A stretch of 34,308 nt of DNA from Saprospiraceae bacterium (GCA_013360405.1 JABWBR010000080.1:1-34308); one strand, 5' to 3'; shown: positions 15,506 to 25,414, numbered from the stretch's first letter. The notes: generated by a model from the sequence alone, not told the origin. Made by a program: numbers and translations.

Positions 15506-17737
15506 CTCGCGCATGCGCACCAGCTTCTTTGCTGCGGCCGAACCATCGGCCATTATTTGGCAGTAATACAGCCCTGGGGCGGCAGTGCTTCCTGCCCCGG
15601 CGTCGCCATCCCATACTGCGGAATATTCTCCCTGCTGACGGAGGGTCGGCTCCATCAAAACCCGCACTTCCCGACCGAAACAATCGAATATCTTCAGGCT
15701 GACGGTTGCGCTTTCTTTCAGGACGTATTGAATGGTGACAACTTCGCTGAAAGGGTTGGGGTAACTCTCCAAAAGCTCCACCAGGGCCGGGCTTATTGTC
15801 GCACTCGATATGTTTACCACCCTGATTGCCACCGGCGTCCTGACGGGGTTGTTGAGCGCCCCCGTACAGGTGATATCCAAAAAAGCAAGCGTAGTCTCCG
15901 GTATCAAAGGCAAGGAGGCAAGCCCCCCGTAACAGGCATAAATAACGCCATCACCGGTATCGGGCGATAAAGCCACACCGCTGCCGGCAACAGTACCCTC
16001 CCATTGCACCGGCATACCCATTTGATTGAAAACTTCCAGCGTATCGCAACCCGGAACATCGTTCACATCAAACAACCGGGCAAGCGCCTTAGGCTCGACG
16101 AAGATGGTCTTGTCGTCCGCACAGTTCGATTCTTTTTTGATGATGCGGCAGATATTCGGGTCGATACAGAAGCCGGGGGGCGGCTCCTGGAAAAAAAGAT
16201 TGGCAGGCCCCTGGAAAATGAGGGATGATTGCATACCGACGATTAATAAGTTGAGGGTGTAGTCGATGTGGATATCCAGGACGGCATTGGGGGGCGCATC
16301 AATAAAAGAGATGATCGGGATGCTGATTTGAGAGGCGTTTGGCGAATCCAGGCCGCTTACCAAAACGTTGTTGGTTCCGTTTTCACAAAACTGGGAGGTA
16401 AAATCGACCAGGTAACTCACCCTGTCGGGCACGCCGTTAATTCGAAGATAATCCGAAGCGGAAGATGGATAATTGCTGGGAATAATCTCGCTTACCGTCA
16501 AAAAACCCGTCAGGCCGGAGGTGGGATTCAGATTGCCCGAATAAAAGGTCGCCGCATTGGGTATGGTTCCTTCGGCATTGTTGAAAAGCGCATGTCCCCA
16601 GGTGGCCAAAGAAGTGCCCTCGCTCACCTTTATAAAATCTGAATATTCGCACAAAGCGCTTTTAGGCGCCATTTCGTCAACTATCAGCACCGTACTGGCG
16701 CAGGCCAGCGCCGGGTCGCCGTTGGAAAAACTCCCCATGACCTTGACACTCCGCTCGTTACAGGAACCGTTGGCGCACATCCCGTAACTGCGCATGGCAA
16801 TGCCGACAATGGTGGCTTCTCCCGGCGCAAGCACCAGGCTGCGGGTCAGCATCTGGTCGTCGACGTCAAAAGGATTCGGTTCGGGCAGCAAGACGCCGGG
16901 CAACAGGTCGTCCACAAAGGCGGCCGGGTAGGTGTCAGTGCCAGGGACGGGATTGGAGATGGAGAACACTTTCATCAAATAGGCCTGCTGGGGCGTGATC
17001 CCATCGGGCAGATGCGCAACCTGGCGCGCAGTACTCCACAAATCAATCGATACAGAGTAGTCGGGGTCGTTGTTGGCGATCAAAAAATAAAAATACGCCT
17101 GATCGCCACGGCGACACGACTGAAAATACTGATTGGCAGCGAGGGGAATATATTGCATGTCCAGCCGAGGTTTGGCAGGATCCAAAGACGAAGGGGGCAC
17201 GATGCACACCTCCGTATCCCCTGTGAAGGAAAGCGTGACGCCGTCGCTGAAAGTCAACATATAAGTGCCCATTACCGCGCATATCTGCGGCGGCGTGCCG
17301 GGCGGGAACGTACCCGCAGGGATGATGAACGGTACCGTGCCGGGAGGGGGAAGCGGCTGCGCCCCGGGTATTACGGGCGTCAGCAACGGAATGGTGCTGG
17401 TAAAGGTAAGCCCGGAAGGCGTGCAGGACAGGGTAAGCGTTACCGATGCGGACAAGGGTTGCGCACATTGGGGATTGACATTGTCCCACTGGGCAAAAGG
17501 AAGAAGCCCTATAGGCACGGTAATCGGCCCGGCGGCAGGTACTACCACCACAAAGGGCGCAAACTTGGCCAGAAATACCGAACGGCCGCAAGGCGGCGTT
17601 GACGTGCCTCCACAAGCATGGAGAGGAGTATTGGAGCCAAGAAAAAGCGCTATTGCCAGACAGGCGGCAGCGAAGGCTTTATGAAAAACGGTCGTAAAAA
17701 GCGCCCCCGGGGCGCTTTGATGAGCAGGGCTTTGCAT
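15503..17737 (-). CDS. Large secreted protein with T9SS sorting domain
   Basis: A 744-residue exported protein. A signal peptide with a long basic/polar lead (hydrophobic core about 20-34, cleavage near LHA-C at 41-42) is followed by a long Pro/Cys-containing region of beta-rich character that I cannot assign. The last 90 residues (from about 655: LLESYPNPFSEVVTIQYVL, then DCFGREVRVL, GLYYCQI and KKLVRMRE) are a FlgD-like type A T9SS sorting domain. The protein is therefore exported through the Sec and type IX machinery to the surface or medium. It lies immediately downstream of the hybrid regulator on the same strand (103 bases apart), so it could be its target or partner. No catalytic motif was recognised. 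Confidence 0.82.
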   Translation of the reverse strand: MQSPAHQSAPGALFTTVFHKAFAAACLAIALFLGSNTPLHACGGTSTPPCGRSVFLAKFAPFVVVVPAAGPITVPIGLLPFAQWDNVNPQCAQPLSASVTLTLSCTPSGLTFTSTIPLLTPVIPGAQPLPPPGTVPFIIPAGTFPPGTPPQICAVMGTYMLTFSDGVTLSFTGDTEVCIVPPSSLDPAKPRLDMQYIPLAANQYFQSCRRGDQAYFYFLIANNDPDYSVSIDLWSTARQVAHLPDGITPQQAYLMKVFSISNPVPGTDTYPAAFVDDLLPGVLLPEPNPFDVDDQMLTRSLVLAPGEATIVGIAMRSYGMCANGSCNERSVKVMGSFSNGDPALACASTVLIVDEMAPKSALCEYSDFIKVSEGTSLATWGHALFNNAEGTIPNAATFYSGNLNPTSGLTGFLTVSEIIPSNYPSSASDYLRINGVPDRVSYLVDFTSQFCENGTNNVLVSGLDSPNASQISIPIISFIDAPPNAVLDIHIDYTLNLLIVGMQSSLIFQGPANLFFQEPPPGFCIDPNICRIIKKESNCADDKTIFVEPKALARLFDVNDVPGCDTLEVFNQMGMPVQWEGTVAGSGVALSPDTGDGVIYACYGGLASLPLIPETTLAFLDITCTGALNNPVRTPVAIRVVNISSATISPALVELLESYPNPFSEVVTIQYVLKESATVSLKIFDCFGREVRVLMEPTLRQQGEYSAVWDGDAGAGSTAAPGLYYCQIMADGSAAAKKLVRMRE

Positions 17738-17803
17738 GATCTATGTTTTTTTTTCAAGCGGCAGAATGCCAGGTATCAAAACTACCCCCTTTTCCCTCCA
17801 ACT

Positions 17804-17843
17804 CCCTTGCTCAAATCGCTCAAATCCTTGCCTAAACATTTCA
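17804..17843 (-). repeat. Stop-anchored 3' repeat, copy 2
   Basis: Partner of the 15467-15505 repeat. Starting at the TGA stop of the hybrid regulator, the minus strand reads TGAAATGTTTAGGCAAGGAT and onward to GCAAGGG, closely matching copy 1. Confidence 0.7.
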
Positions 17844-20800
17844 TTTGCGCAAAGAAGCCCGGAAATCCGTCGGCGATACCCCGAACGCCTCCTTAAAGAC
17901 CCGCGTAAAATGCGCCGGCGAGCCGAAACCGCAATCGTAGGCGATCTCGGAGATGTTCAGCTCGGTGGCGCGCAGCAGTTCGCGGGCTTTCCGGAGGCGG
18001 AGGGCGTGGATGAAGTGGCCGGCGGAGTGGCCGGTGAGGGCGGTGAGCTTGCGGTGGAACTGGGCCTGGCTCATGCCCGCCGCGCGGGCAAAAGCTTCGA
18101 CGGTGAAGGTATTGTCGTCGAGGCGAGCCTCGGCGATGGAACGAAGCCGTTGAAGAAAGGCGTTTTCGCGAGGCGAAACCTCGTCGACGGGCGCGCCGGC
18201 ACCGGGATTGCGGTAATGCGCCTGCAAACGGCGGCGTTGTTCGAGCAGATTTTCTACCCGCACGCGCAACTCCGCTTCGCTGAAAGGCTTGAAAAGGTAT
18301 GCGTCGGCGCCTTGTACGAGGCCTTCGAGCCGGGAGCCCACATCGGCTTTGGCGCTTAGCATGATGATCGGAATGTGGCTGCTGCGCTCGTCGTGTTTCA
18401 GGATTTTGCAAACCTCGAATCCGTCTTTTTCCGGCATCATCACGTCGCAAATGATGAGGTCGGGAATGACCTCGAAAACCAACTTCAGACCCTGGGCGCC
18501 GTCAGAAGCATAAAGCACGTTGAATTTCGACCCCAAACAGGCAGCGGCATATTGCGCCGCCTCAGGGTGGTCTTCGATGATCAGTATGCTCGTTTTGTGA
18601 TTATCGGCAGGATGTTTTTCAGCATAAGCCGCACTACGACAAACTTCTGACATAAGCGGCGCCTCTACTTTTTCAATCGGCGCCGTATGCCTCACCGGCA
18701 GGGTGACGGTGAAAACGGTACCCTCGCCAACTTTACTCTCCACCTCTATTTTCCCGTCCATCAATTCTACGAGTTCTCTGGCCAAAGCAAGGCCGATGCC
18801 TGTGCCGGTACCCCCGCCGCTGCGGTCAACTTGGTAAAACCGGTCGAAGATAAAAGGCAACTCTTCCCGGGGTATACCGGCGCCGGTATCGCGCACAACA
18901 AAGCGGTAGCACTCGTCGCTGCAAACTACCGAAATACCCGCCTCCCCGCTGTCGGGCGTGTGTTTGACGGCGTTGGAAACCAGGTTTACGACGATGGTCT
19001 CCAGCTTTTCTTTGTCGAAGTCAATGACAAATTGCTCCACATTAGTCGAAAATTTCAGGTTTATATGGCGGCTTTGGACGAAACTGTGAAAGGATCTGAC
19101 CAAATAACGAAGAAAAGGGATGACATCAGCCTGTATGTAATGCGCGTCAAGTGCGCCTGCGTCTAACTTGTTGAGGTCGAGAATCTGGTTGATCAATTTC
19201 AATAGCCGCTCGCCGTTCTGTTGTGCAACGCTCAATTCATGGGCAGTCAAGGGTTCGTTTTTTTGCAGGCTGTTGGCGATAGGACCCAAAATCAGCGTGA
19301 GCGGCCCACGAAATTCATGGGTAATATTGGTGTAAAAGCGGGTTTTGAAATGATCCAGCTCCCTGAGCCTACGGGCTTCCAGGTGCGACAGCCTCCGGCG
19401 CAGCCGGAAGCGGAAAACCGCCCGCGCGACACCCGCGATCAGCAACAAATACAACAAACAAGCCCACCACGTAGCCCACCAGGGCGGCGCCACCCGCAGT
19501 CGGACGACCAATTCCTGCGCCTCGCCCGACCAAACGCCGTCACTGTTGCAGGCTTGAACACGGAAAACGTAGTCGCCCGGGTGCAGGTTGGTAAAGGCAA
19601 CTTTCCGGTCTGTGCCGATTTCGAACCATTCTTCCCGGAATCCTTCCAGCCGGTAGCGGTAACTGATGTGTTCCGTGTCGAGGAAATGCAGGGCGGCAAA
19701 ATTAAAACTCAGGATGCGGGCGCTGTGAGGTACCCGGATGTCCGTTACCAGTTCGGGCGCTTTCCCAAAATGAAAAACGGTATCGAGGATGTTGAACCCG
19801 GTCAGCACGACTTTCGGCGGCGTAGTGTCGTGCCTGATCGAATCGGGGTGGAAAGCGTAGATGCCGTTGTTGCCGTGCAGCAGGATGCGGCCATCCCGGC
19901 AGGCTACCGCGCCCACGGCGTTAAACTCCTGCATGTCTCTGCCCGCGGGATAACGCCGGAAGGCGTCTGCTCCGCGACGATTAGGGTCGTACCGGGTGAT
20001 GGAGGTCAGCCCTTTGAGCCATAGCCGCCCTTTGGCGTCGCAGGCGATGCCCATGAGTTCGGTTTCCGCCAGACCGTCGCGAGCAGTGAACAGGCTGAAT
20101 TGCAACGTCCTGGGGTCGAGTTTGCCCAGTCCCTGGCCCGAAGCAATCCATATCGCTCCGTCGGGGGTCTCGGCAAAGCCGCGTATGAGGAGCTCGCTGC
20201 GTTTGCCGGGCGAGGCTGCCGATATGTCCACGAGAGAGAAGCGGCGGGTATTTTTGTCAAAATAACCCGGTTTGCCGCCGAAGTATTCGTCCAATTGCAG
20301 CCAAATCCGGTCGGTCGTTTGCAAGCCGTGATAAACCTGATCGGAGGCAAGCGCCGGAATGGACGACTGCGGATAGAACCATTGCCTATGGCCGCTTTTT
20401 TTGTCCAGCCGGCAAAGCCCTGCCGAGGCGCTTATCCACATATACCGGGGGTGCTCACGGTCTTCTTCTATAAAATGTATCCTGCAATGGTTGAGCGTGT
20501 CGCCCAGATCCAGGCGTTGAAGTGTTTTATTAGACGGGGAATAGCCAAAAACGCCGTGTTTCCAGGCGCCATATTGATCGTTGTCGTTGCTCGCCATCCA
20601 TAGCAGACCTTCTGAATCGGAATGAAAAACGCCGATCCGGATATCATCTTGCCCGCCGGGTGGAAAAAAAAACTGCCGGGCCGGCGTGCCGGGAGTTTTG
20701 GCGTAAAACAGGCGCCCGTCGTAGAGGCTGTACCACCAGCCGCCATCGGCGTCTTGAAAAGCTCTGTAGATGTAATTTTTTGAGGGTCGCAGGCCGGGGT

Positions 20801-21893
20801 ACTGCTGGTAAAAAGGAAATTTGACCGACTCGCGGTTCACCCGAAATAATCCGTTAGATGTGGCGATCCACAAGTTCGCAAAGCGGTCGTATAGAATGGC
20901 ATGAACCGTATTTTCTTCGAGCCCGGCGGTTAGTTCTGAAGAGAATACGAGATAATCCGTTTTTTGTGTTCCTGCATCGTAAAAAAACATGCCACCGGGA
21001 TAAAACCCCGCCCATCGGCTTTTATTTGACCGAAACAAAGCACGTATCGTTTCGCTCGAAAAATTACCGCCAGGAAAAACGACCCTCAAAAACCGCCCCT
21101 GCTCCGTATTCCAGGCATACATTTGGTCTTTTATATAAAACCACCACTCAAAAGGATATTTTCGGCTCCAGCGGAAGAACGGCATATCCGGTATCTGACG
21201 GAAATTACGAGGGTGGAACACCCGCGTTCGCCCTTCTTCCACTTCGAGATGCGCCATACCCAGATTTGACCAGGCCCAGGTTTTGCCCGATTTATCGGTA
21301 TACACACCTCCGATCCTGAACTGTTGCCAGGACAGGATACTGTCGCCGGTAATATGTTTGATGTAGATGAATTTGTCGTAACCCAGAGGCAGGTATGCGC
21401 TGCCGCCGTCGGTGGAAACCCAAATGCGACCTCGTTCATCCTGGCCAACATAGGCGACATCGTTTCCCGGTAGGCTTCCTGGGGCGTTGTGCTTGTGAAA
21501 ATACTGCCGGAAAGAATCGGAGGCCCTGTCGTAGCGGTTCAACCCCCAGTGTGTGCCGGCCCACAAATAGCCCTGGCGATCTTCTAGCAAACAAGTCACT
21601 ATCGGGTCGGAGAGCGAGGTGCTGTCGCCTGTTGCCGGCGCATACACCCTGAAATTGTAGCCGTCGTAGCGCACAAGCCCTTTCATCGTGCCAAACCACA
21701 AAAACCCCATCTTATCCTCCAACATACAAAGCACCTGCCCGCTGGGCAGCCCGTGTTCCACGCCGAAATAGTCAAAACGGTATTGTCGCTCCTGGGAAAT
21801 AAGCGGAGCAAGCGGCAGGAAAAACAATCCTGCCAGGAACAGGGAAAGTACAGGGCGTACTTTTTGCAAATATCTCGTTTTCATCATAGCCAT
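17841..21893 (-). CDS. Hybrid two-component sensor/AraC regulator (HTCS)
   Basis: A 1,350-residue one-chain signalling protein. Order: signal peptide (about 1-33), two-component propeller repeats (40-690, with many GxLWxGT/S-type blades such as GFLWFGTMKGLVRYDG), Y_Y_Y domain (about 725-800), membrane helix (about 808-826), HisKA with H859 in THEFRGPL, HATPase with NLVSNAVKHT (970-979) and DTGAGIP (1002-1008), receiver with D1150 in IICDVMMP and K1202, and an AraC-type double HTH (about 1255-1348, ending FGVSPTDFRASLRK). This is the Bacteroidota HTCS design, which senses a periplasmic ligand (often a glycan) and binds DNA directly. All phosphorelay residues are present. The start may be M1, M3 or M4 (21884). 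No SusC/SusD pair lies nearby; its likely local target is the adjacent T9SS cargo gene, which is inference. Confidence 0.94.
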   Translation of the reverse strand: MAMMKTRYLQKVRPVLSLFLAGLFFLPLAPLISQERQYRFDYFGVEHGLPSGQVLCMLEDKMGFLWFGTMKGLVRYDGYNFRVYAPATGDSTSLSDPIVTCLLEDRQGYLWAGTHWGLNRYDRASDSFRQYFHKHNAPGSLPGNDVAYVGQDERGRIWVSTDGGSAYLPLGYDKFIYIKHITGDSILSWQQFRIGGVYTDKSGKTWAWSNLGMAHLEVEEGRTRVFHPRNFRQIPDMPFFRWSRKYPFEWWFYIKDQMYAWNTEQGRFLRVVFPGGNFSSETIRALFRSNKSRWAGFYPGGMFFYDAGTQKTDYLVFSSELTAGLEENTVHAILYDRFANLWIATSNGLFRVNRESVKFPFYQQYPGLRPSKNYIYRAFQDADGGWWYSLYDGRLFYAKTPGTPARQFFFPPGGQDDIRIGVFHSDSEGLLWMASNDNDQYGAWKHGVFGYSPSNKTLQRLDLGDTLNHCRIHFIEEDREHPRYMWISASAGLCRLDKKSGHRQWFYPQSSIPALASDQVYHGLQTTDRIWLQLDEYFGGKPGYFDKNTRRFSLVDISAASPGKRSELLIRGFAETPDGAIWIASGQGLGKLDPRTLQFSLFTARDGLAETELMGIACDAKGRLWLKGLTSITRYDPNRRGADAFRRYPAGRDMQEFNAVGAVACRDGRILLHGNNGIYAFHPDSIRHDTTPPKVVLTGFNILDTVFHFGKAPELVTDIRVPHSARILSFNFAALHFLDTEHISYRYRLEGFREEWFEIGTDRKVAFTNLHPGDYVFRVQACNSDGVWSGEAQELVVRLRVAPPWWATWWACLLYLLLIAGVARAVFRFRLRRRLSHLEARRLRELDHFKTRFYTNITHEFRGPLTLILGPIANSLQKNEPLTAHELSVAQQNGERLLKLINQILDLNKLDAGALDAHYIQADVIPFLRYLVRSFHSFVQSRHINLKFSTNVEQFVIDFDKEKLETIVVNLVSNAVKHTPDSGEAGISVVCSDECYRFVVRDTGAGIPREELPFIFDRFYQVDRSGGGTGTGIGLALARELVELMDGKIEVESKVGEGTVFTVTLPVRHTAPIEKVEAPLMSEVCRSAAYAEKHPADNHKTSILIIEDHPEAAQYAAACLGSKFNVLYASDGAQGLKLVFEVIPDLIICDVMMPEKDGFEVCKILKHDERSSHIPIIMLSAKADVGSRLEGLVQGADAYLFKPFSEAELRVRVENLLEQRRRLQAHYRNPGAGAPVDEVSPRENAFLQRLRSIAEARLDDNTFTVEAFARAAGMSQAQFHRKLTALTGHSAGHFIHALRLRKARELLRATELNISEIAYDCGFGSPAHFTRVFKEAFGVSPTDFRASLRK

Positions 21894-21946
21894 CGGTTTG
21901 GCGATCAGCTTATGAAAAACCTCGTAACTGCTTGGGTAACTGTTAT

Positions 21947-22106
21947 GGAACGTGTCGTAAATAACTTACCTGTTTGGGCGGTCTCTTTTTTCACTATGCT
22001 TCGTTGCTTCGCCGGTCACTTAGCTTTGGCTAAGCTCCCTTCTCACGCCTTGCCTGGTGAAAAAATAGCCCCACCGAATTCAGGTAACTTATTTACGCCA
22101 CATTCC
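21947..22106. repeat. ~160-bp imperfect palindrome
   Basis: The ends 21947-21972 and 22081-22106 are inverted repeats: 26 bases with three mismatches. Similarity continues inward (TTTTTTCAC on both arms), and the centre holds CTTAGC-TTTG-GCTAAG. The element encodes nothing. It fills most of the gap between the regulator and the DUF2200 gene and could be a MITE-like remnant or a repetitive hairpin. No clear target-site duplication was found. The rest of 21894-22233 shows no gene. Confidence 0.7.
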
Positions 22107-22233
22107 TTAGTTATTTAATACGCAAAAAAACATCCCGTTACTCAGCATTTACCGATATTGGCTAAACTGTTACAATATAGCCAAAAGGAAAGGTCAATTG
22201 AAACGGTTGAGATAAATTTTAATCTATCAAAAG

Positions 22234-22599
22234 ATGAATAACAACAATTCGCATGATGAGCGCATCGCCACAATGACATTCGCGGCAGTATATCCGCATT
22301 ACCTCGCGAAAGTGGAAAAGAAAGGTAGAACAAAAGAAGAATTGCATCAGGTATTGGAGTGGCTGACCGGTTTTGATGAAAAAAAGCTGAACGAACTTAT
22401 TGAAGAAAAAGTAACTTTTGAGACATTTTTTCAACGTGCTACATTAAACCCCAATGCTCACCTTATTACCGGCGTAATATGTGGTTACCGGGTGGAAGAA
22501 ATTGAAAATCCGCTGACGCAGCAGGTAAGGTATTTGGACAAGCTGGTGGATGAATTGGCGAAAGGCCGTAAAATGGATAAGATTTTGCGCGTAACGTAG
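22234..22599 (+). CDS. DUF2200 family protein
   Basis: A 121-residue protein that matches DUF2200 throughout: [20 protein letters not shown] (residues 14-33), [32 protein letters not shown] and [20 protein letters not shown] are the family blocks. Length is normal for the family. Function is not established; it is a small cytoplasmic protein without catalytic motifs. A SAM methyltransferase follows after 51 bases, also on the + strand. Both genes are AT-rich and follow the palindrome at 21947, hinting at recent acquisition. Confidence 0.85.
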   Translation: MNNNNSHDERIATMTFAAVYPHYLAKVEKKGRTKEELHQVLEWLTGFDEKKLNELIEEKVTFETFFQRATLNPNAHLITGVICGYRVEEIENPLTQQVRYLDKLVDELAKGRKMDKILRVT

Positions 22600-22650
22600 C
22601 GTGAGCTGCAAGCCTGAAAAAAACACAGAAACCACAAGCAGACAGAAAAA

Positions 22651-23274
22651 ATGGAAAATTTTGACAGAAAAAAACATTGGGAGAATATTTACCAAACAAA
22701 ACAACTGAACGAAGTGAGTTGGTATCAGCCGACACCCGAAACTTCGCTTGACTTTATTAAACAATATAACGTGCCGACAACCGCCAAAATCATCGACGTT
22801 GGCGGTGGCGATAGTTTGTTGGTTGACCACTTACTGGATAAAGGTTATCAGGATATTGCGGTACTTGACATTTCCGAAGCAGCCATAGATAGAGCTAAAA
22901 CAAGACTTGGCGAACGAGCCGAAAAAGTAAAATGGATTGTTGCAGATGCTGCAAAATTTCAACCCACAGAGCAATACGACTTTTGGCACGACCGCGCAGC
23001 GTTTCACTTTCTGACCGATGAGCAGGAAATATCCAATTACCTGGAAACCGCCCAACGCAGCATTAAACCGACGGGCGTATTGATAATCGGGACTTTTTCA
23101 GAGCAGGGCCCGAATATTTGCAGTGGTATTAAAATCAAACAGTATTCTGAAAACTCAATGACCGAGCGACTAAAAAACTTCTTTGAAAAAATAAAGTGCA
23201 TCACCATTGACCACAAAACTCCTTTTGATACTATTCAGAATTTTGTGTTTTGTAGTTTTAGAAAATTATCCTAA
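22651..23274 (+). CDS. Class I SAM-dependent methyltransferase
   Basis: A 207-residue Rossmann-fold methyltransferase. Motif I IIDVGGGDS (47-55) binds SAM, D73 in VLDIS would hold the ribose, D99 in IVADAAKF fits motif III, and YDFWHDRAAFHFL (109-121) is the motif-IV region typical of the small TPMT-like/UbiE-like group. The N-terminal HWENIYQTKQLNEVSWYQPT (9-28) is also characteristic of that group. Substrate unknown; a small-molecule or thiol/metalloid acceptor is plausible by similarity. It probably forms an operon with the DUF2200 gene. Its TAA stop overlaps the convergent oxidoreductase stop by four bases. Confidence 0.88.
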   Translation: MENFDRKKHWENIYQTKQLNEVSWYQPTPETSLDFIKQYNVPTTAKIIDVGGGDSLLVDHLLDKGYQDIAVLDISEAAIDRAKTRLGERAEKVKWIVADAAKFQPTEQYDFWHDRAAFHFLTDEQEISNYLETAQRSIKPTGVLIIGTFSEQGPNICSGIKIKQYSENSMTERLKNFFEKIKCITIDHKTPFDTIQNFVFCSFRKLS

Positions 23275-24656
23275 TACTCATCCCCCACCGCAAAGGTATT
23301 CTTCCGGTGCATCCAGCGCCCCCGGGTAAAGTCGGGGAAGTGCTGCGGCTGACCGCCTTGTGCTATCGACTGCTCGGAGAGCGGCGTGATGGCCATCCAG
23401 GTCGCGGCGTCGTAGGCGTCGAAAGGAGCGGCTTCGTTGCGCTTGGCGCATTCTACAAAGGCGTTGAGCAGGAAGAAGTCCATGCCGCCGTGGCCGGCGC
23501 CCTCGGCGCTTTGCTCCCAGCGCTTCCACAAGGGGTGGTCGTATTGCTTGAGGTAGGTGTCGGCGGTTTCCCAGCGGTGGGCCGGGCTTTTGCCCTCGAT
23601 ATGTATCGATTTGTTTACGTCCATCCACAGGCCTTTGGTGCCCTGTACGCGGAATCCCAGTGAATACGGCCTGGGTAAATTGGTATCGTGGAAGAGGGTG
23701 ATCGTTTCGCCGTTGGCGGTTTTGATCATGGAGGTGACGATGTCGCCCAGTTTGAACTCCACTTTGGCGTTGGGGTGCTGGGCGCCGCCTTTGGGGTGAG
23801 ATACCACGTATTCGTGTAAGCCGCGGGCTTTGGTGGCCATGGAGGTGATGTACAGCAGGCGGTTGCCGCGGTTGATATCGGTATACTGGGCTACGGGGCC
23901 GATGCCGTGGGTGGGGTACAGGTCGCCATTGCGGTGGATGGAATGCCAGGTACGCCATTTGGCTTCGCTGTAACCTTTGTCGCCAAACTCCACGCCGCTG
24001 TCGTAGGGCGTCGCGCCGTCGTTGAATTTTACGCCGCGCAGGTCGTGCTGGTAGCCACATTCGAGGTGCATCATCTCGCCGAAGAGTCCCTGGCGCACCA
24101 TGTTCAGAACGGCCATCACGTCGCGGCGGTAACATACGTTTTCGAGGAAGAACAGGTGTACACCCGTTTCTTCGTGGGTGTTCACCATTTGCCAGCACTC
24201 GTCGACGGAAAAAGCGCCGCAGACTTCTACGCCGGTGTATTTACCCGCGCGCATGGCGGCTACAGCCATCTCGGTATGCCATTCCCAGGGTGTGGCGATG
24301 ATGACGGCGTCGACCTTGGGATTGCGAAGCAATTCGAGGTATCCGCGCTCGCCGTTTTGATACACCTGTGGAGCTGGTTTGCCCTTGTCGGCAATCATTT
24401 TCTGGGTAGTGGCGATCATGCCGGCATCGATATCGCAGATGGCTACGACATCGCAGTCGCTGCGCAATAAGGCCAGTTCGACGTGGCTTTGGCCGCGCAG
24501 GCCTACGCCGATAAAACCGATTCCCAATTTTGTTTTGGGTGATTGCTGAAGGGTAGCGGCGGCGCTGATTTCCTGGGCGGTTTGCCCGGTATGGGTGGCT
24601 GTGACTACGGCGCCGGCGGCCAGCGCGGTTTGTTGTATAAATTTGCGGCGGTTCAT
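23271..24656 (-). CDS. Tat-exported Gfo/Idh/MocA oxidoreductase (GH109-like)
   Basis: A 461-residue protein. NRRKFIQQTALAAGAVV (2-18) is a twin-arginine signal, so it folds with its cofactor before export. The NAD-binding loop GFIGVGLRGQSH (47-58) is followed by CDIDAG, IIATPWEWH (119-127) and the conserved EVCGAF (144-149). YPTHGIGP (247-254) and GHGGMD (389-394) match the GH109 subset, which includes retaining alpha-N-acetylgalactosaminidases that use bound NAD+. GH109 activity is a reasonable guess but not certain, because many Tat-secreted relatives act on other sugars or polyols. ATG 24656 is chosen over the GTG at 24680. It is transcribed alone, convergent with the methyltransferase. 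Confidence 0.85.
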   Translation of the reverse strand: MNRRKFIQQTALAAGAVVTATHTGQTAQEISAAATLQQSPKTKLGIGFIGVGLRGQSHVELALLRSDCDVVAICDIDAGMIATTQKMIADKGKPAPQVYQNGERGYLELLRNPKVDAVIIATPWEWHTEMAVAAMRAGKYTGVEVCGAFSVDECWQMVNTHEETGVHLFFLENVCYRRDVMAVLNMVRQGLFGEMMHLECGYQHDLRGVKFNDGATPYDSGVEFGDKGYSEAKWRTWHSIHRNGDLYPTHGIGPVAQYTDINRGNRLLYITSMATKARGLHEYVVSHPKGGAQHPNAKVEFKLGDIVTSMIKTANGETITLFHDTNLPRPYSLGFRVQGTKGLWMDVNKSIHIEGKSPAHRWETADTYLKQYDHPLWKRWEQSAEGAGHGGMDFFLLNAFVECAKRNEAAPFDAYDAATWMAITPLSEQSIAQGGQPQHFPDFTRGRWMHRKNTFAVGDEY

Positions 24657-24741
24657 GACATTTGCTGGGTTTGTCAACACTAGATGTTTAACTCCGGCCT
24701 AAATATAAGGCGGCTACCCCATTCTGCTATGACGCGCTGCG

Positions 24742-25404
24742 TTATTTATTGCTTTTTACCCCCTGGACAAACTGCCTGACCTGGTAGTTGGCCAGCAGCC
24801 TGTGTGCTATATCGCCGCCGGCTAATACGGCAACCCCTCCGGCGAATAACGCGTAACGGAGCGTTTCAAAAACAGGGGTGTACATGGAAAAGAATGGTCG
24901 GACGGCCAATACTTCTATACCCGTCACCAGCGCAGCCGTTAGAATAAGAAACACACTCACGGCTTTGGTATAGCTGATGAGCCGGGTAGAACTCCTGCGC
25001 CGGCATTTTGTTAAAAAAACAATAGCGTCGCCATCATAAGGATCGATGCGGATGAGCTCCCGCAGGATATACTCGGCTTTTTCAAACGCTTGCTCATGAA
25101 ACAAAGCCGCCGCTTTGCGAAAGAGCAGCAACCTGAAAATGTCATGCCCCCCGAATTCCCGAATATTGTGATGCACCGAAGTTTCTACCACCGGATCTAC
25201 CATCAGCAGGTATTTGCGGTAGTCGCCCAGTTCAAACAAGGCATGGGTATACGCCACCATCATTTCAAAACCTTCCTCAATGTCGAGGCGCAAAACGGCC
25301 TCCTCGCGCTCCTCGTAGAAGCGGATGATATCCCGGTAGGCATTGGCGTCGATGGCCTTGAAATCCCGGTAGATTCGCGAATGATATGTTGAGGAAACCC
25401 ACAT
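24742..25404 (-). CDS. TPR-like protein with C-terminal membrane pair, unknown function
   Basis: A 220-residue protein. Residues about 20-130 are helical and TPR-like (ALFELGDYRKYLLMVDPVV, then AALFHEQAFEKAEYILREL and IRIDPYDGDAIVFL). Two membrane helices follow (about 147-167 and 182-203), with a short polar tail. There is no signal peptide, so the N-terminal part should be cytoplasmic and tail-anchored. No known family could be named. It lies 10 bases beyond a run of octamer repeats and downstream of the cyclase gene, with which it may be co-transcribed. Confidence 0.7.
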   Translation of the reverse strand: MWVSSTYHSRIYRDFKAIDANAYRDIIRFYEEREEAVLRLDIEEGFEMMVAYTHALFELGDYRKYLLMVDPVVETSVHHNIREFGGHDIFRLLLFRKAAALFHEQAFEKAEYILRELIRIDPYDGDAIVFLTKCRRRSSTRLISYTKAVSVFLILTAALVTGIEVLAVRPFFSMYTPVFETLRYALFAGGVAVLAGGDIAHRLLANYQVRQFVQGVKSNK

Positions 25405-25414
25405 GCTTTTTTGA

